A stretch of DNA of 5,854 nucleotides, taken from assembly GCA_013042495.1 (NCBI GenBank), contig JABDQB010000501.1, positions 1-5,854 on the forward strand, in the 5' to 3' direction. Origin of the DNA: Gemmatimonadota bacterium (GTDB lineage Bacteria; Gemmatimonadota; Gemmatimonadetes; Palauibacterales; Palauibacteraceae). The number at the start of each line of letters is the position of its first letter. The first letter of the stretch is position 1. A program made the translations under genes and the position numbers. Under the pieces are notes generated by a model, which saw only the letters and a list, made by a program, of their open reading frames with translations, was not told the DNA's origin and did not search any database. This document shows, one piece after another, positions 4,578 to 5,854 of the stretch.

Positions 4578-5854
4578 TACCTGTCTCCTCCCGGCGCCGA
4601 GACGCCGGCGTAGCGTATTCCCGTCAGCGAAGATACCTCGCGGCTCCACGTGGACAGGTCGCCAGAATCGAAATCGGCAAGACTCGAGCGGCCACATGCC
4701 CGGGCCAGCACCTGCATGAGCTCTACCGTTGCGTCCAGGTAGTTGGCCAGTCTCGTGGCCGACGCGTCGATGATGAGCCTTTCCCGTAGTGATTCGTTCT
4801 GCGTCGCGATGCCCACCGGGCAGTTGTTCGTGTGGCAGGCCCTCATTCCGAGGCACCCGATGGCCTGGAGCGCGGAATTCGAGATCGCCACCCCCCCGGC
4901 GCCGAGTGCCAGGGCCTTCACGAAATCCGACTCGGTGCGCAGTCCTCCCGTGATGATCAGCGTAACGTCGTCCGCGGCCCGCGAATCCAGGTGCTTTCGA
5001 GCCCGAGCCAGAGCTGCCATCGTCGGCACCGAGATGTTGTTCTTGAAGATGTCGGGAGCGGCCCCCGTCGCGCCACCGCGTCCATCCAGAATCACGTAGT
5101 CGGCGCCGACCTGGAGCGCGAAGTCGAGGTCCTCTTCGATGTGCTGGGCGGACATCTTGAATCCGACCGGGATGCCCCCGGTGGCCTCTCTCACCTCCGC
5201 CGCCACCTCGGCGAAATCGTCCGGCGTCACCAGATCGGGAAAACGAGAGGGGCTGATGGCCGCCTGACCTTCCGGTATGCCCCGCACCTCCGCGATCCGG
5301 CCGGTAACTTTGTGTCCGGGGAGGTGTCCGCCCGTGCCCGTCTTGGCTCCCTGCCCGGCTTTGAAGTGGAAGGCCTGGCAGAGCTTGACCTTCTCGAGGT
5401 CCCAGCCGAACCGGCCGGAAGCGAGCTCATAGAAGTAGCGGCCATTCTCCGACTGCTCTTCCGGAAGCATTCCGCCCTCGCCAGAACAAATCCCCGTGCC
5501 CGCCCGCTCCGCACCCCGAGCCAGTGCAGTCTTCGCTTCCTCGCTCAGCGCGCCGAAGCTCATGTCGCTGACGAAGATGGGAATCGCCAGCCGCAAGGGA
5601 CGCTTCGCCCTGGGACCGACGACGAGCTCGGTGGAGACCTCGTCGTCGTCGCCGAGCGGCCGGCGCGCGAGCTGCGCGGTGATGAGCTGGATGTCGTCCC
5701 AGCGAGGAAGTTCCGTGAGGGGCACGCCCATGGCCGAGACCCTGCCGTGATGGCCCAGCTTCGTAAGTCCGTCCCGTGCCAGTTCCTGGATATAGCGGTT
5801 GTGCGGTTCTTCCGGGGTGCCGTGGATGTCCTGGTACAGGCCTAGATACTGGTC
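4577..5854 (-). CDS. FMN-binding glutamate synthase family protein (5' end beyond window)
   Basis: The visible 425 residues correspond to the FMN/glutamate-forming domain of glutamate synthase (GltB central domain). The frame is open to the right edge. Counting from the first visible residue: GHHGRVSAMGVPL (34-46), VSDMSFGALSEEAK (95-108), SGEGGMLPEEQ (124-134), KAGQGAKTGTGGHLPG (165-180), SPSRFPD (201-207), VGFKMSAQHIEEDL (230-243), ILDGRGGATGAAP (255-267), the phosphate-binding ITGGLRTESDF (301-311), and a 3Fe-4S motif C-x5-C-x4-C (Cys334, Cys340, Cys345; codons at 4855-4853, 4837-4835 and 4822-4820). No glutaminase domain is visible, and the stand-alone members of this family lack one, so ammonia or another amine donor may be used; relatives include N-methylglutamate synthase large subunits. 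An internal ATG at 5731 is not the start, since conserved sequence (IQELARDGLTKLGHHGRVSA) continues upstream. It is first visible gene of a three-gene unit. Confidence 0.9.
   Translation of the reverse strand, partial: DQYLGLYQDIHGTPEEPHNRYIQELARDGLTKLGHHGRVSAMGVPLTELPRWDDIQLITAQLARRPLGDDDEVSTELVVGPRAKRPLRLAIPIFVSDMSFGALSEEAKTALARGAERAGTGICSGEGGMLPEEQSENGRYFYELASGRFGWDLEKVKLCQAFHFKAGQGAKTGTGGHLPGHKVTGRIAEVRGIPEGQAAISPSRFPDLVTPDDFAEVAAEVREATGGIPVGFKMSAQHIEEDLDFALQVGADYVILDGRGGATGAAPDIFKNNISVPTMAALARARKHLDSRAADDVTLIITGGLRTESDFVKALALGAGGVAISNSALQAIGCLGMRACHTNNCPVGIATQNESLRERLIIDASATRLANYLDATVELMQVLARACGRSSLADFDSGDLSTWSREVSSLTGIRYAGVSAPGGDR
4585..4590 (-). promoter_or_regulatory. Ribosome binding site and TAATG coupling junction of the 301-residue gene
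   Basis: GAGGAG on the minus strand inside the last codons of the glutamate-synthase-like gene, 7 bases before the ATG at 4577. The upstream TAA (4579-4577) and this ATG share one base, so ribosomes ending the first gene can restart on the second. Confidence 0.7.
4591..4608 (-). repeat. GC-rich perfect hairpin abutting a ribosome binding site
   Basis: CCGGCG (4591-4596) and CGCCGG (4603-4608) form a perfect 6-bp stem with a 6-base loop. In the minus-strand transcript the stem ends immediately before the GAGGAG at 4590-4585. It lies in the 3' end of the glutamate-synthase-like coding sequence and lacks a U-tract, so it is not a terminator; it could tune translational coupling, or be chance in GC-rich DNA. 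Confidence 0.3.

Noticed and set aside
4832..5845. Plus-strand open frame of 337 codons opposite the glutamate-synthase-like gene
   Set aside because: Antisense to a strongly conserved FMN/3Fe-4S coding sequence and composed of Arg/Gly/Asp-rich filler.

Overview
The window is a high-GC (clearly above 60%), gene-dense bacterial chromosome segment. All seven genes have intact frames, two of which run off the window edges, and no gene-free stretch exceeds 300 bases. The dense overlapping open frames on both strands are typical of GC-rich DNA. The phylum cannot be fixed from this sequence; a soil- or marine-type GC-rich lineage such as Gemmatimonadota or Myxococcota is only a guess. I see no tRNA, rRNA, insertion sequence, integrase, CRISPR array or other sign of recent mobility.

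Left part (1-1769, minus strand): an arsenic-resistance pair. An ACR3-family arsenite efflux permease is followed, with a 4-base stop/start overlap, by a two-domain protein: an N-terminal thioredoxin-like domain joined to a low-molecular-weight-phosphatase-type arsenate reductase, cut off by the left edge. The implied route is arsenate reduction to arsenite by the fusion protein and export by ACR3.

Middle (1770-2765): a 166-base divergent intergenic region holds a perfect 7+7 inverted repeat just upstream of acr3 and a plausible promoter for the plus strand. On the plus strand follow a 69-residue DUF2892-type membrane protein and, overlapping it in another frame, a class I SAM-dependent methyltransferase. 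The methyltransferase is not an ArsM by its cysteine content. Their position back to back with the ars genes suggests shared regulation but does not prove it. No ArsR-type regulator is visible.

Right part (2781-5854, minus strand): a second, convergent unit read right to left. It contains a glutamate-synthase-type FMN/3Fe-4S protein (5' end beyond the window), a conserved-looking 301-residue protein of unknown function coupled to it by a TAATG stop/start overlap, and a PHP-family phosphoesterase resembling histidinol phosphatase. Nothing visible ties this unit to arsenic. The two units meet tail to tail with only 15 bases between stop codons.

The most interesting points are the thioredoxin-like/arsenate reductase fusion, the palindrome in front of acr3, and the uncharacterised protein linked to the glutamate-synthase-like gene.
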